Translations under genes and position numbers: made by a program
Source of the DNA: an uncultured Coriobacteriaceae bacterium
Lineage (GTDB): Bacteria; Actinomycetota; Coriobacteriia; Coriobacteriales; Atopobiaceae
Length of the DNA stretch: 64,000 nt
Direction of reading: 5' to 3'
Assembly (NCBI GenBank): GCA_900543875.1
Contig: UQSV01000001.1
Span: forward strand, 1 to 64,000
Shown here: positions 48,301-56,927 of the stretch, piece after piece
Position numbering within the stretch: the first letter of the stretch is position 1
Layout of the letters: each line of letters begins with the position of its first letter
Notes under the pieces: model-generated
The model's input: only the letters and a program-made list of their open reading frames with translations
Databases searched by the model: none
Told to the model about the DNA's origin: nothing

Positions 48301-51300
48301 TCAACGCCATCACCTTCACGGGCGAGGACGTGGGCAAGACCTACCAGTACAAGATCACTGAGAAGACTCCCGATGGTGCTCGTCACGGCATGACGTATGA
48401 CGGTACGGTTTGGATTGCGACCGTGACCGTGACCCATGAGACGGTTGACGGCGAGAACATCGTCAAGGTCAGCGCGTCCTATGCCCGCGACGGGGAGAGC
48501 GAAAAGGTCGAGGAGATCACGTTCGAGAACTCCTATAAGCCGACGTCTCTCACCGAGACCGGAGTCATCAAGGGTGAGAAGCGCCTCGTTGGCCGTGACA
48601 TGCTCGACACGGACGACTTCAAGTTCTCCATGAGGCTCGTCTCTGGCCCCGAGAACGGCGTCGCCTCCAAGATGAACCTCGATCACGAGACCAATGGAAA
48701 CGTGGTCAGCTTCGAGTCCGGCGAGATGACCTTCAGCAAGCCTGGCACCTATGTCTTCGAAATCCGCGAGATTGCCCCCGCCGTGGACGGCTCGGGCATC
48801 ACTTGGGACCGCCATGCCGCCATCGCGACCGTTACCGTCGTCGATGACAACGGCACCCTCGTTCTCGACAACGTCTCCTATGACAACTCGACCTCTGCGG
48901 TCGATGACGACAAGAACGTCACGGACCACGCTGCCTTTACGAACGTCTACGCTCCCACTGAGGCCGCCCGCTACGCCGGCGTCACCGTGAGCAAGGTCCT
49001 CACGGGCCGCACAATGGACATGGGCATGTTCTCCTTCTCCATCACCGGCAAGGACGCCACCGCCGAGAGTGGGACCACCGCGGCGACGGCCGACGAAGCC
49101 AACGCGCTTCTCTCTGATTCCGACAAGGCCTTCTCGAACACCCAGAGGCGTGCGAGCGGCATTGCCGAAGATATGCAGAAGCTTTCCGACGTGGTCTTTG
49201 GTGCCGCGAACGCCAACAAGACCTACGCGTTTGACGTGGCGGAGGTCATCCCCGCCGACGCCGACAAGCTCCCCGGTGTCACCTATGACGGGCGCGTGCA
49301 CGAACTCGTCGTCTCTGCCGTCGACAACCTCGATGGCACCATGACGGTTACGACGAAGATCGATGGCCAGGTTGTGGATGATGACAACCGCAAGATTCTG
49401 TTCGAGAACACCTACAAGGCGGCGGACGCCAACTTCGCCACGGCCGACCTCGGCCTGACGAAGGTGCTCGAGGGCGTTGACGCCTGGCGCGAGAACGACC
49501 ACTTCACCTTCGTGCTCGAGGGCGTGAATGGCGCTCCCGTCCCCATGGGTGATGACGGCGCTCCTTCCACGAAGGTTACGCTCGGCCCCGACGACGTCGT
49601 TGACGGCGCAGCCCAGATCAACTTTGGAACCATCGTCTTCACGCGGGCGGGTCAGTACGATTACAGGGTCTCCGAGGAACGCGGAAACGCTGGTGGCATG
49701 AGCTATAGCGACAACGTCGCCGCCTTCCGCTTTACCGTGCGAGACAACACGGAGACCGGCGAGCTCGAGACAACCGTCAGGCTCATCTCCGGAGACAGGG
49801 AGTTCGTCAACACCTATGACTCCAGCATCCCGGCCGATCAACTCGTGAACCCGCACTTCTCCAAGATTCTTGAGGGCCGCGACTGGCGGGATGGTGACGA
49901 GTTCAGCTTCACGGTCAGTCCTGTGACCGACGGCGCGCCCCTCCCCGTTGATGCCAACGGCGAGGAAGTCACCACCGTTTCCGTCAATAACAAGAGCGAA
50001 GCCGCTGACTTCACGTTCGGCACCATCCCGTTCACCTATGACATGGTGCGCGAGGGTCCCCGCACGTTCGTCTACGAGGTCCGCGAGACAGTCTCTGGCA
50101 TTCCCGGCATCTCCGACGACACCCACGTTGCGACCGTGACCGTGAGGGTCTCCGACGAGGGCAACGGCACGATGAGCGCCGTCGTGACGAACGAGAACAA
50201 CGTCTTCACGAACACGTATCGCTCGCAGCTTGACTACACCGCGGCTGGCGGACTGAGTGTTACGAAGAGGATGAGTGGCCGCGCGCTGACCGCGGGCGAG
50301 TTCGGGTTCGACGTCGTCGCCACCGGTGACGGTGACAAGCTCGGCATCGCCGGGCACCACACCAACGCCGAGGCGCCCGCCGGCGAAGAGGCGCTCGTGG
50401 TGAACTCCTCCACCTCCGCCACGTTCACCCAGGAAGACGTGGGCAAGACCTACTCCTACACTATTACCGAGGCGAACGGTGGCCTTGGCGGCGTCACCTA
50501 TGACGCCACGCGCTACAACGTCACCATCACCACGGCCGACAATCCCGCCACGGCTACCCTTACGGTGACGACCCACGTCACGAGCACGTCCGGAGCCGAC
50601 GACACGTACGTCTATGTCGCTGGGTCTGATGCGGCCGCGGCTGCGAAGGTCGCCTTCGAGAACTCCTACGCCGCTACCGGTGAGACGACGCCCATCGTGG
50701 GCACGAAGTCCATGACGAACGGTCTCATGTTCGACGGCGACTTCACCTTCCGCCTCGCCTATGACGCGGGTAACCACGAGGTCGTCTCCGTCGCAAGGAA
50801 CGCTTCCGGCCAAGTGAACTTCGGCTCCCTGTCCTACGACAGCAACAAGCTCGCCAGCCTCGTTGCTGACGGCCTTGCCACCCGTACCGGAAACACCTGG
50901 ACCATCCCGTATGTCGCCTATGAGGTGACCGATGGCCTGGGTGACCGCGGCGTGACGCCTACGGCGGCGAACTTCCGTCTTACCGTGGATGTTACAGACA
51001 ACGGCAACGGAAAGCTGACCTGCACGGTCAACCTCCCTGATGGCGGACTTGCGTTCCTCAACACGTACGCGACGGGAGACCCCGTTTCCATCGGACTCGC
51101 GGGCACCAAGAGCCTGAGCGTCCCCGATGGCCTTGAGGGCGCCGACATCGCCGGAAAGTTCACGTTCACCGTGGAGGGTGAGGCTGGCGCGCCCATGCCC
51201 GAGCGCACCAACACGACGAACGACGCGAACGGTAACGTCGACTTCGGTTCGATCACGTTCACGCTCGACGACCTCCTGAGGGCCCTAGGCGAGACTCGGG

Positions 51301-52751
51301 ACGCCGCGGACGAGGCTGGCGAGACGCAGGACGCCGCGACGGCGAACGCCCTTGAGGCCACGCCTGACGTACAGGCTGGAGAGCCTGTTGTAGCCGCGGG
51401 GAGCTCCGGCGACGGAACCGAGTCCGAAGGCGCTGCTACCGAGGCGGCCCCTGAGGCCCAGGAAGAGGCCCCTGCCGCGCCCGACGCAAGCAAGCCATCT
51501 CCTTCTGCCGAGGAAACCGGCATGGCTCCCATTGCCGAGGCCGAGGTCGAGGCCATCCCCAACCACGACGCCCAGGCCGAAGTCACCACCACGGCGTCCT
51601 GGCGCGGCGCCCGCAGGCTGATGCGTGTCGTCTCCGACACGCCCGAGACGGATGGCACCACGGCCGAGAATGACGCCACGCCCATCCGCGAGCGCTCCCA
51701 CACCTACCGCTACGTCATCACCGAGAGCGGATCTGCGGCAGGCGTCACGAACGACGCCCAGTCCACGCGCGTCGTCTACATCAGGGTTACGGATGACGGC
51801 CACGGCAAGCTCACGGTCGCCCATGTCGACGCGAACGGCAACGAGCTCTCCGGCCCCGCGTTCGCCTTCACGAACTCCTATAACGTCAATCCCACCACCT
51901 CGAGCGTCACTGATCAGATTAACGTTCACAAGACGCTGGCCGGCCGCGACCTTGCGGCAGGGGAGTTCACGTTCGAGCTCCTCGAGGACGGCAGTGTCGT
52001 CGCCACTGGCACGAATGATGCCTCTGGCAACGTGGCGCTGAGCGGCATCGAGTACGGACGTCCCGGCGTCCACCACTACACGATCCGCGAGCGCGGTCAC
52101 GGAACCGTCGAGAGCGGCGTTACGTTCAGCGACGCCTCCTACCACGTGACGACGACCGTCGTGGATAAGGGCGACGGCACCCTCGGCGTCACGCACGAGC
52201 TCAAGGACGCCCGCGAGGCGGAGTTCGTCAACGCCTACGAGGCCAGTCCCACGAAGCTTGCTCTGACCGCGACCAAGGTTCTCGAGGGAGCGGATCTCAA
52301 GGCTGGGCAGTTCACCTTCAAGCTCTCTGGTGGCGGCGTTGAGGTCACCGCGAAGAACGACGCGAACGGCCAGGTCAGGTTCGAAGAACTCTCGTTCACC
52401 CGAGCCGGTACCTACACGTTCACCATCACCGAGGTGAACGACGGCCAGCAGCACGTCACCTATGACGAGACGGCCCGCAAGGTCACCGTCACCGTCACCG
52501 ATGACGGCAAGGGCAACCTCATCGCAAGCGTCAACCAGGATGAGGCAGGTGCTTGCGTGTTCCGCAACACGTACACCAAGCCCGTGGAGCCCGCAAAGCC
52601 CACGACGCCCATCACGCCCATCACGCCCACGAAGTTCATTCCCCAGACGGGCGACCCCATCGAGTCCGCGCCCATCATCGTCAGCGCCGTTCTCGGCATT
52701 GCGTTCCTCGGCATCGCCCTCGTCGTGAGCAAGAGAGGCAAGCGGGGCTAG
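45312..52751 (+). CDS. Giant vWA/pilin-repeat surface adhesin with IPQTG sorting signal
   Basis: 2,479 residues. Signal peptide 1-23 (cleavage TALA). A von Willebrand A domain (~100-350) has the MIDAS motif DASGSM. From ~663 to ~2422 there are twelve tandem ~120-160-residue beta domains, each opening with a Lys strand (TKVLEGRD, SKVLTGRT), with a central GTYVYQVYE/YTITE strand and ending F-N-TY. This is the Spy0128/FctA-type streptococcal pilin isopeptide pattern (Lys, Glu, Asn). Domain 10 carries an Ala/Glu/Pro/Thr-rich insert (~1993-2127). A Pro/Thr/Ile stalk leads to FIPQTGD (2442-2448), a TM and KRGKRG. The ATG follows GGAGGAGG. The product is a long wall-anchored fibre with a ligand-binding tip; the ligand is unknown. 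Confidence 0.93.
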   Translation: MKRLRLLLLFVALLVLAPTTALAATVGATTLADPSSASTWRDWGLDNSTENVGRIWTDKTVSDGDIELTGAGGTMRIQKGDSDFLTALSAISSTSNLTMTSTTPLDIVLVLDASGSMEDKMSGGGTKIAALKAAANAFVDEIAKANEGIDNPELQHRVSIVKFASDTTDRVGNNFTWDSYNYSQRMIGLTPCTQDGKGAISSQINALDPAGATRADYGMNHAQKALNDARPGAKKVVVFFTDGTPTKHSDFDSNVANSAVSTAKALKDGGATVYTVGIQNGANPSADPTTSGTSKENRFLHAVSSNYPSATAYNKLGARAEDSDFYKTATSAAGLKDVFSGISQDIAKAAGHPTDVVEGAEDTSGYVTFTDQLGDYMKLDSFESIVFAKQVFSNPTVSTSGNVDTYTFHGTAGNVLYPTGNLDSVLIRVERSDDARTGDKVTVSIPASLIPLRHFNVDEDAGTGDVTLTFPIRVFYNSSLKKEAFELLANPDDDMTDYIASHTDSDGKVYFLANEYTGGESGNTTASFTPATGNGYYFITEDTPLYLDAECTQRARGPLSASTTYYYSHSWYELEGGSATRGSSVVSFPGSVVEGITGGITTDESGYLIMRKGSRQLTRINELHTAKGSNPTATASTIIDPRWSGKTINVLLGNNGRISLEQPSTLAISKKVVTPDGFDESYYNNLDFAFDILIPEAAGKTFKAVVKGTDGKVHGDESWDLTLDATGHAEHTLKHGETLYVYGIPSGTAYSVTERALDGFETTPSALREGVTEAGLEAKADFTNTYSATGTLSGRDALLGEKVLDGRDWFASDSFTFILQGLDGAPMPEGSEGDIYRLAVTSPEGTPSGTPVAFNFGDIAYEKPGTYVYQVYEPAEEAGTTGVTTSLSLYTVTVTVTDNHDGTLAVSSKIMRVHDDLGSDVAPEGAAASVASFVNVFDATSQDWTPVAMKKLNDASGALPLQAGMFEFTLTPVGDAPMPGDATEIVGHNNAHGAVVFNAITFTGEDVGKTYQYKITEKTPDGARHGMTYDGTVWIATVTVTHETVDGENIVKVSASYARDGESEKVEEITFENSYKPTSLTETGVIKGEKRLVGRDMLDTDDFKFSMRLVSGPENGVASKMNLDHETNGNVVSFESGEMTFSKPGTYVFEIREIAPAVDGSGITWDRHAAIATVTVVDDNGTLVLDNVSYDNSTSAVDDDKNVTDHAAFTNVYAPTEAARYAGVTVSKVLTGRTMDMGMFSFSITGKDATAESGTTAATADEANALLSDSDKAFSNTQRRASGIAEDMQKLSDVVFGAANANKTYAFDVAEVIPADADKLPGVTYDGRVHELVVSAVDNLDGTMTVTTKIDGQVVDDDNRKILFENTYKAADANFATADLGLTKVLEGVDAWRENDHFTFVLEGVNGAPVPMGDDGAPSTKVTLGPDDVVDGAAQINFGTIVFTRAGQYDYRVSEERGNAGGMSYSDNVAAFRFTVRDNTETGELETTVRLISGDREFVNTYDSSIPADQLVNPHFSKILEGRDWRDGDEFSFTVSPVTDGAPLPVDANGEEVTTVSVNNKSEAADFTFGTIPFTYDMVREGPRTFVYEVRETVSGIPGISDDTHVATVTVRVSDEGNGTMSAVVTNENNVFTNTYRSQLDYTAAGGLSVTKRMSGRALTAGEFGFDVVATGDGDKLGIAGHHTNAEAPAGEEALVVNSSTSATFTQEDVGKTYSYTITEANGGLGGVTYDATRYNVTITTADNPATATLTVTTHVTSTSGADDTYVYVAGSDAAAAAKVAFENSYAATGETTPIVGTKSMTNGLMFDGDFTFRLAYDAGNHEVVSVARNASGQVNFGSLSYDSNKLASLVADGLATRTGNTWTIPYVAYEVTDGLGDRGVTPTAANFRLTVDVTDNGNGKLTCTVNLPDGGLAFLNTYATGDPVSIGLAGTKSLSVPDGLEGADIAGKFTFTVEGEAGAPMPERTNTTNDANGNVDFGSITFTLDDLLRALGETRDAADEAGETQDAATANALEATPDVQAGEPVVAAGSSGDGTESEGAATEAAPEAQEEAPAAPDASKPSPSAEETGMAPIAEAEVEAIPNHDAQAEVTTTASWRGARRLMRVVSDTPETDGTTAENDATPIRERSHTYRYVITESGSAAGVTNDAQSTRVVYIRVTDDGHGKLTVAHVDANGNELSGPAFAFTNSYNVNPTTSSVTDQINVHKTLAGRDLAAGEFTFELLEDGSVVATGTNDASGNVALSGIEYGRPGVHHYTIRERGHGTVESGVTFSDASYHVTTTVVDKGDGTLGVTHELKDAREAEFVNAYEASPTKLALTATKVLEGADLKAGQFTFKLSGGGVEVTAKNDANGQVRFEELSFTRAGTYTFTITEVNDGQQHVTYDETARKVTVTVTDDGKGNLIASVNQDEAGACVFRNTYTKPVEPAKPTTPITPITPTKFIPQTGDPIESAPIIVSAVLGIAFLGIALVVSKRGKRG

Positions 52752-52862
52752 CGATTAGGGAAACCAAGCCGACGGGGGTGCCGGTGAAGGATAAGCCCCC
52801 TGCCAAGCGGGGAGTTGCCAATCTCCTCCCTTCTACTCCCGCGAACCCCACTTGGCAATTTG

Positions 52863-52899
52863 GGAGCCGAGGTCCTCGTGGCCTCGGCTCCTTCCTTTT
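52863..52899 (+). terminator. Terminator downstream of the giant adhesin
   Basis: Stem ggagccgagg/cctcggctcc (52863-52872 / 52882-52891) with T-rich ttcctttt, about 110 bases after the stop. Confidence 0.85.
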
Positions 52900-53083
52900 G
52901 GCGCGCCCGGACAACGGGCATCACGCCCGGCGGTGCCGTCCGAGCCCGCTGCTGTCCGGCTTCCGGCTCCGCACGCACGCTTCGGGCCTTGGTTCCCCTG
53001 TGTTTGCGGCGCGAGACGGTCAACGACAGGTGAGGATGCGTTACCATCTCTTCGATATCACGGCGAAAGTGGAGGGCGAACTC

Positions 53084-53536
53084 ATGGCGGACAATCACGG
53101 CAACGGCGGCGTTTCCGCTCAGACCGACGAGCTCGGCAGCACCCTTATGGGCGAGGCTCTCGACCGCCTCGCCGCGGGCGATGACTTCTCCGTCGTAGCC
53201 ACCGCCGCGGACTCCCAGGGTCAGCGTATGACCTGCGAGTTCGATGATGATTCTGCCGAGCAGTGCCTCGAGGCCGCTCACACGTGGGTGCGCAACGGCG
53301 CTCGCGACGAGAACAATGCTTGCGTCATCGGCAAGCCTGCCTGCTACGCCATCGCCTACCTCGGCGCAGTCGCCGACGATGACGACGTCTTCCGAGATGC
53401 GCTCATCCTCGAGTTTGGCGATCGTGGGGCCGAGTGCGGCTACTCTGCCTTCTCGCTTGTCGAGGGGATTGGCGCCGGTGATAACCTTGCCTGGAGCGAT
53501 CCCGCACCCGCCGGGGAGACCCCTAGCCTCCTGTAG
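53084..53536 (+). CDS. Small acidic protein of unknown function
   Basis: 150 residues, strongly acidic, with many Asp/Glu and five Cys (MTCEFDD, EQCLEAA, NNACVIGKPACYAI, AECGYS). No TM and no signal peptide. The pattern (DELGSTLMGEALDRLAAGDDFSVVATAADSQG, then alternating helix/strand) looks like a compact cytosolic alpha/beta protein. I do not recognise a family. The ATG at 53084 follows GGAGGG at six bases; an in-frame ATG at 53036 adds 16 residues without a ribosome site. It is monocistronic between the adhesin and typA. Confidence 0.75.
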   Translation: MADNHGNGGVSAQTDELGSTLMGEALDRLAAGDDFSVVATAADSQGQRMTCEFDDDSAEQCLEAAHTWVRNGARDENNACVIGKPACYAIAYLGAVADDDDVFRDALILEFGDRGAECGYSAFSLVEGIGAGDNLAWSDPAPAGETPSLL

Positions 53537-53771
53537 GGCACGGCGGCGTTCTTCGCCGCCGCCTCACCGCAAACTCAGAGCACCCGCTCCAGCGTCACTG
53601 GAGCCTGCCAAGCCGGGGAAGAACGGTCTCAACCGTGATACCTCGATGGATGCGCTTGTGAGGAAAGCAGCCTACCGTCTACCGCGCTAAACTAAGCCAT
53701 TAGCCGAGAACTCGGCCCAAACATGCCATATTGCGCGTAATCCCACGCGCCGCACGAGATTGAGGATAAAC

Positions 53772-55610
53772 ATGCGCCAGGAGAACCTACGCAACATCGC
53801 CATCATCGCCCACGTCGACCATGGCAAGACGACGCTCGTGGACAAGCTCCTGCGCGCCACCGATGCCTTCCGTGCCAACCAGCAGGTCGAGGAGCGCGTG
53901 CTCGACTCCAACGACCAGGAGCGCGAGCGCGGCATCACCATTCTGGCCAAGAACATCTCCATCGAGTACAAGGACGTCAAGATCAACGTCATCGATACCC
54001 CGGGCCACGCCGACTTTGGCGGCGAGGTCGAGCGCGTGCTCAAGATGGCCGACGGCGCCCTGCTGCTCGTCGACGCCTTCGAGGGTCCCATGCCCCAGAC
54101 GCGCTTCGTGCTGCGCCACGCCATCGACGCCGGCCTGTCGATCATGATCGTCGTCAACAAGATCGACCGTCCGGGTGCCAACCCCGACAAGGCCTACAAC
54201 GACTGCCTCGACCTCATGGCCGACCTCGGCGCCACCGACGAGCAGCTCGAGTTCGCCATGGAGCATGTCGTCTACGCCAGCGCCATGAACGGCTTTGCCC
54301 GTCTTGACCCCAACGACGACAACGACAACATGTACCCGCTGCTCGACATGATCGTCGAGGACATGCCCGCGCCCGAGGTCGACCCCGACGGCCCGCTGGC
54401 CATGCAGTGCGTCACAATTGACCACTCCGAGTACGTGGGCCGTATCGGCATCGGCCGCATCTACTCTGGCACCATCCATGACGGCGACAAGATTCTCGTC
54501 GTGAAGAACGACGGCAGCCGCGCCAACGCCACCGTCAAGCAGCTCTTCACCTTTGACTACCTGGGCCGCAAGGAGTGCAACGAGGTTGGCGCCGGCGACA
54601 TCGCCGCCGTCGTGGGCATCGACCGCACCGACATCGGCGACGTCTACACCGACCCCGAGAACCCCGTCGAGCTCGAGCCCATCGAGATCGACCCGCCGAC
54701 CCTGGCCATCGTCTTCGAGGCCAGCACGAGCCCGCTCGTGGGCCGCGAGGGCGACATCGTGGGCGCCCGTCAGCTCAAGGAGCGCCTCATGACCGAGGCC
54801 GAGAACAACGTCACGATGCGCATCGAGGAGCTCCCTGACAAGACGGGCGTCGAGGTCGCCGGCCGCGGCATCCTGCACCTGTCCGTCCTCATGGAGTCCA
54901 TGCGCCGCGAGGGCTTCGAGTTCCAGGTGGGCCGTCCCCGCGTCCTCATCAAGAAGGACGAGAACGGCAACCGCATCGAGCCGATCGAGCAGGCCGTCGT
55001 CGAGTGCCCGCCCGAGTACTCCGGCAAGGTCATCGAGGTCTTTGGCAACGCCTCCGGCACCATGACGAGCATGGAGCAGGGCGAGACGATCTGCCACATC
55101 GAGTTCCGCATCCCCACCCGCGGCATCATGGGCCTCAAGAACCGCATCCTCAACGTCACCCACGGCGAGGGCGTCTTCTACCACACGTTCCTCGAGTACG
55201 GTCCGTTCGTGGGCGACCTTGGCACTCGCAACAACGGCGCCATGATTTCGATGACCACCGAGAAGGCCGTCGCCTACGCCCTGGGCACCCTGCAGGAGCG
55301 CGGCCAGCTCTTCGTGGGCCCCGGCGACGAGTGCTACGAGGGCATGCTCGTGGGCGAGCGCTCCAAGCCCGGCGACATGGTCGTCAACATCGCCCGCTCC
55401 AAGCAGCTCGGCAACCAGCGCAGCTCCACGGCCGACATCGCCGTTCAGCTCACCCCGCCGCGCACCTTCACGCTCGAGGAGGCACTCGAGTACATCATGG
55501 ACGACGAGCTCGTCGAGGTTACGCCCAAGAGCGTCCGCATGCGCAAGCGCATCCTCAACGCCATCGAGCGCAAGAAGGCCAACGTCCGCAACGGCCTAGT
55601 CAACAAGTAG
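53772..55610 (+). CDS. typA: Translational GTPase TypA/BipA
   Basis: A ribosome-binding GTPase of 612 aa involved in 50S assembly and stress adaptation. G1 [15 protein letters not shown]2 [12 protein letters not shown]3 [15 protein letters not shown]4 [10 protein letters not shown], then the domain II barrel and EF-G-like domains III and V ([32 protein letters not shown]), ending in the TypA-specific C-terminal domain ([30 protein letters not shown]). The ATG at 53772 follows GAGG; a TTG twelve bases upstream is less likely. It is single-gene with a terminator at 55641. Confidence 0.97.
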   Translation: MRQENLRNIAIIAHVDHGKTTLVDKLLRATDAFRANQQVEERVLDSNDQERERGITILAKNISIEYKDVKINVIDTPGHADFGGEVERVLKMADGALLLVDAFEGPMPQTRFVLRHAIDAGLSIMIVVNKIDRPGANPDKAYNDCLDLMADLGATDEQLEFAMEHVVYASAMNGFARLDPNDDNDNMYPLLDMIVEDMPAPEVDPDGPLAMQCVTIDHSEYVGRIGIGRIYSGTIHDGDKILVVKNDGSRANATVKQLFTFDYLGRKECNEVGAGDIAAVVGIDRTDIGDVYTDPENPVELEPIEIDPPTLAIVFEASTSPLVGREGDIVGARQLKERLMTEAENNVTMRIEELPDKTGVEVAGRGILHLSVLMESMRREGFEFQVGRPRVLIKKDENGNRIEPIEQAVVECPPEYSGKVIEVFGNASGTMTSMEQGETICHIEFRIPTRGIMGLKNRILNVTHGEGVFYHTFLEYGPFVGDLGTRNNGAMISMTTEKAVAYALGTLQERGQLFVGPGDECYEGMLVGERSKPGDMVVNIARSKQLGNQRSSTADIAVQLTPPRTFTLEEALEYIMDDELVEVTPKSVRMRKRILNAIERKKANVRNGLVNK

Positions 55611-55640
55611 GTTGTCCGTCGGATGACATCGCAAGCAACA

Positions 55641-55672
55641 GGGCCCGTCACCTAGGTGGCGGACCCTTTCTT
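55641..55672. terminator. Terminator of typA, probably shared with the convergent channel gene
   Basis: An 11-position stem with one mismatch (55641-55651 / 55656-55666), tetraloop ctag, then tttctt on the plus strand. It lies between the two convergent stop codons. Confidence 0.8.
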
Positions 55673-55679
55673 GTGCGTG

Positions 55680-56423
55680 TCATGGTCTGCGTAACTGGTT
55701 GGTCCTCCGCGAGTGCTCTTGGGCGCGCTCGGCCACGCGGCGCATGGGGGCGAGCAGCTCGTTGGTGTAGTCGTGGCTGGGGGAGGAGACGAGCCCAAAG
55801 CGCAGGCTGAGGCGGCGCAGCGCCACCGTCACGAGCGTGCAGACGATGGCAACCCAGGGGTTCATGACGTGGAAGTAGCGATACAACACGAGGTAGACGA
55901 GTGAGCCACCAAGCGCGCTCACGGCATAGTAGTTCGTTGACGGCTGAAAGATCTTGGGCACGTCTCCCAAAAAGACGTCGCGCAGCATGCCGCCGCCCAC
56001 GCCCGTGATGACGCCCATGAGCACGGCCTGCACACCGCCAAGCCCATACATGAGTGCCTTGTTGACGCCTGCGGCGCAAAAGAGACCAACCGAGAGGATG
56101 TCCGCCCACTCGATGGCGTTGGGGACGCGCCGCAGCGCGGTGGGAAAGTGAAAGACGATGGCGCCCGCCACCACGCACAGCACGATGGCCGCGGTGGAGT
56201 TGAGCATGTAGACGTCGCCCTCCTGCATGATGACGTCGCGGATGAGACCGCCACCCAGGCCGCAGATGAGCGATAGGGCCACGCAGCCCGTGAGGTCGAG
56301 CTGTCGCTCGATGGCAACGAGCGAGCCCGAGAGCGAGCCCACCACCACGGCCGCGAGCTCGAGCCATGCGGGCAACATGAGCACATGGGTTCCCTGGGCA
56401 AACAGTGAGATCGCATCTGGCAC
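55680..56423 (-). CDS. Trimeric intracellular cation channel (TRIC/UPF0126) family protein
   Basis: 247 residues with about seven TM segments arranged as two similar halves. Each half contains the family's glycine motif: CGLGGGLIRDVIM and TGVGGGMLRDVFLGDVPKIF. The C-terminus is cytosolic and basic. Bacterial TRIC homologues form trimeric cation channels, but the physiological role in bacteria is unclear. Some members were earlier annotated as YadS/YvgT or as glycine-associated transporters. The start is GTG at 56421-56423 with GGAGGAG upstream. Confidence 0.9.
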   Translation of the reverse strand: MPDAISLFAQGTHVLMLPAWLELAAVVVGSLSGSLVAIERQLDLTGCVALSLICGLGGGLIRDVIMQEGDVYMLNSTAAIVLCVVAGAIVFHFPTALRRVPNAIEWADILSVGLFCAAGVNKALMYGLGGVQAVLMGVITGVGGGMLRDVFLGDVPKIFQPSTNYYAVSALGGSLVYLVLYRYFHVMNPWVAIVCTLVTVALRRLSLRFGLVSSPSHDYTNELLAPMRRVAERAQEHSRRTNQLRRP

Positions 56424-56571
56424 GGTGACTCCTCCCCAACTCTCGTGCTTGCATTATGGTCCCGCGCGGCTTCGCGGACCCTCTCAATGGGCCCTTGGGG
56501 CGAGAAAAGATTTCTCAAATTCCTCTCGCATGGTGCAATTCTTTTTGCTACCATAGTCAACGCACGTTTTT

Positions 56572-56662
56572 GGAGAGTTGGCCGAGTGGTCGAAGGCGCA
56601 CGATTGGAAATCGTGTAGGCGTCTCAAGCGTCTCCGGGGTTCAAATCCCCGACTCTCCGCCA
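56572..56662 (+). tRNA. tRNA-Ser (anticodon GGA)
   Basis: 91 nt class II tRNA: acceptor GGAGAG/CTCTCC, anticodon loop TTGGAAA (GGA), long variable arm (gcgtctcaagcgtc), T-loop TTCAAAT, CCA encoded. Confidence 0.95.
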
Positions 56663-56705
56663 GAGTCTTCCGCGGCGCCCAAGCGGCGCCGCTTCCATAT
56701 TCTCT

Positions 56706-56799
<94 letters not shown>

Positions 56800-56805
56800 C
56801 ATGCA

Positions 56806-56836
56806 GGGCCCGGCTCGCAAGAGTCGGGCCCTTTTT
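56806..56836 (+). terminator. Terminator of the tRNA-Ser pair
   Basis: A 10-position stem gggcccggct/agtcgggccc (56806-56815 / 56822-56831, one G-U) with T5. Confidence 0.92.
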
Positions 56837-56927
56837 CTTACCTCTCGGTTAGGGTGAACGGCGGACCCCTGCACACAAGGTCATATACACTCAAGGGGTA
56901 CGTGTAGTTTGGCGCATGGAGGTTTCC

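Noticed and set aside
46995..50813. 1,272-codon antisense frame within the giant adhesin
   Set aside because: Long antisense open frames are expected from strongly biased G/C-ending codons; Val/Gly/Arg/Asp-rich translation with no domain.
45312..52751. CRISPR-like or tandem DNA repeats in the adhesin gene
   Set aside because: The protein domains repeat, but at DNA level they are strongly diverged; no regular DNA repeat-spacer pattern is present anywhere in the window.
53637..53700. tRNA-like stretch (gctaaactaagcca, gtctaccgcgc) upstream of typA
   Set aside because: Resembles part of a tRNA D-arm on the minus strand, but no acceptor, anticodon or T-arm could be completed.
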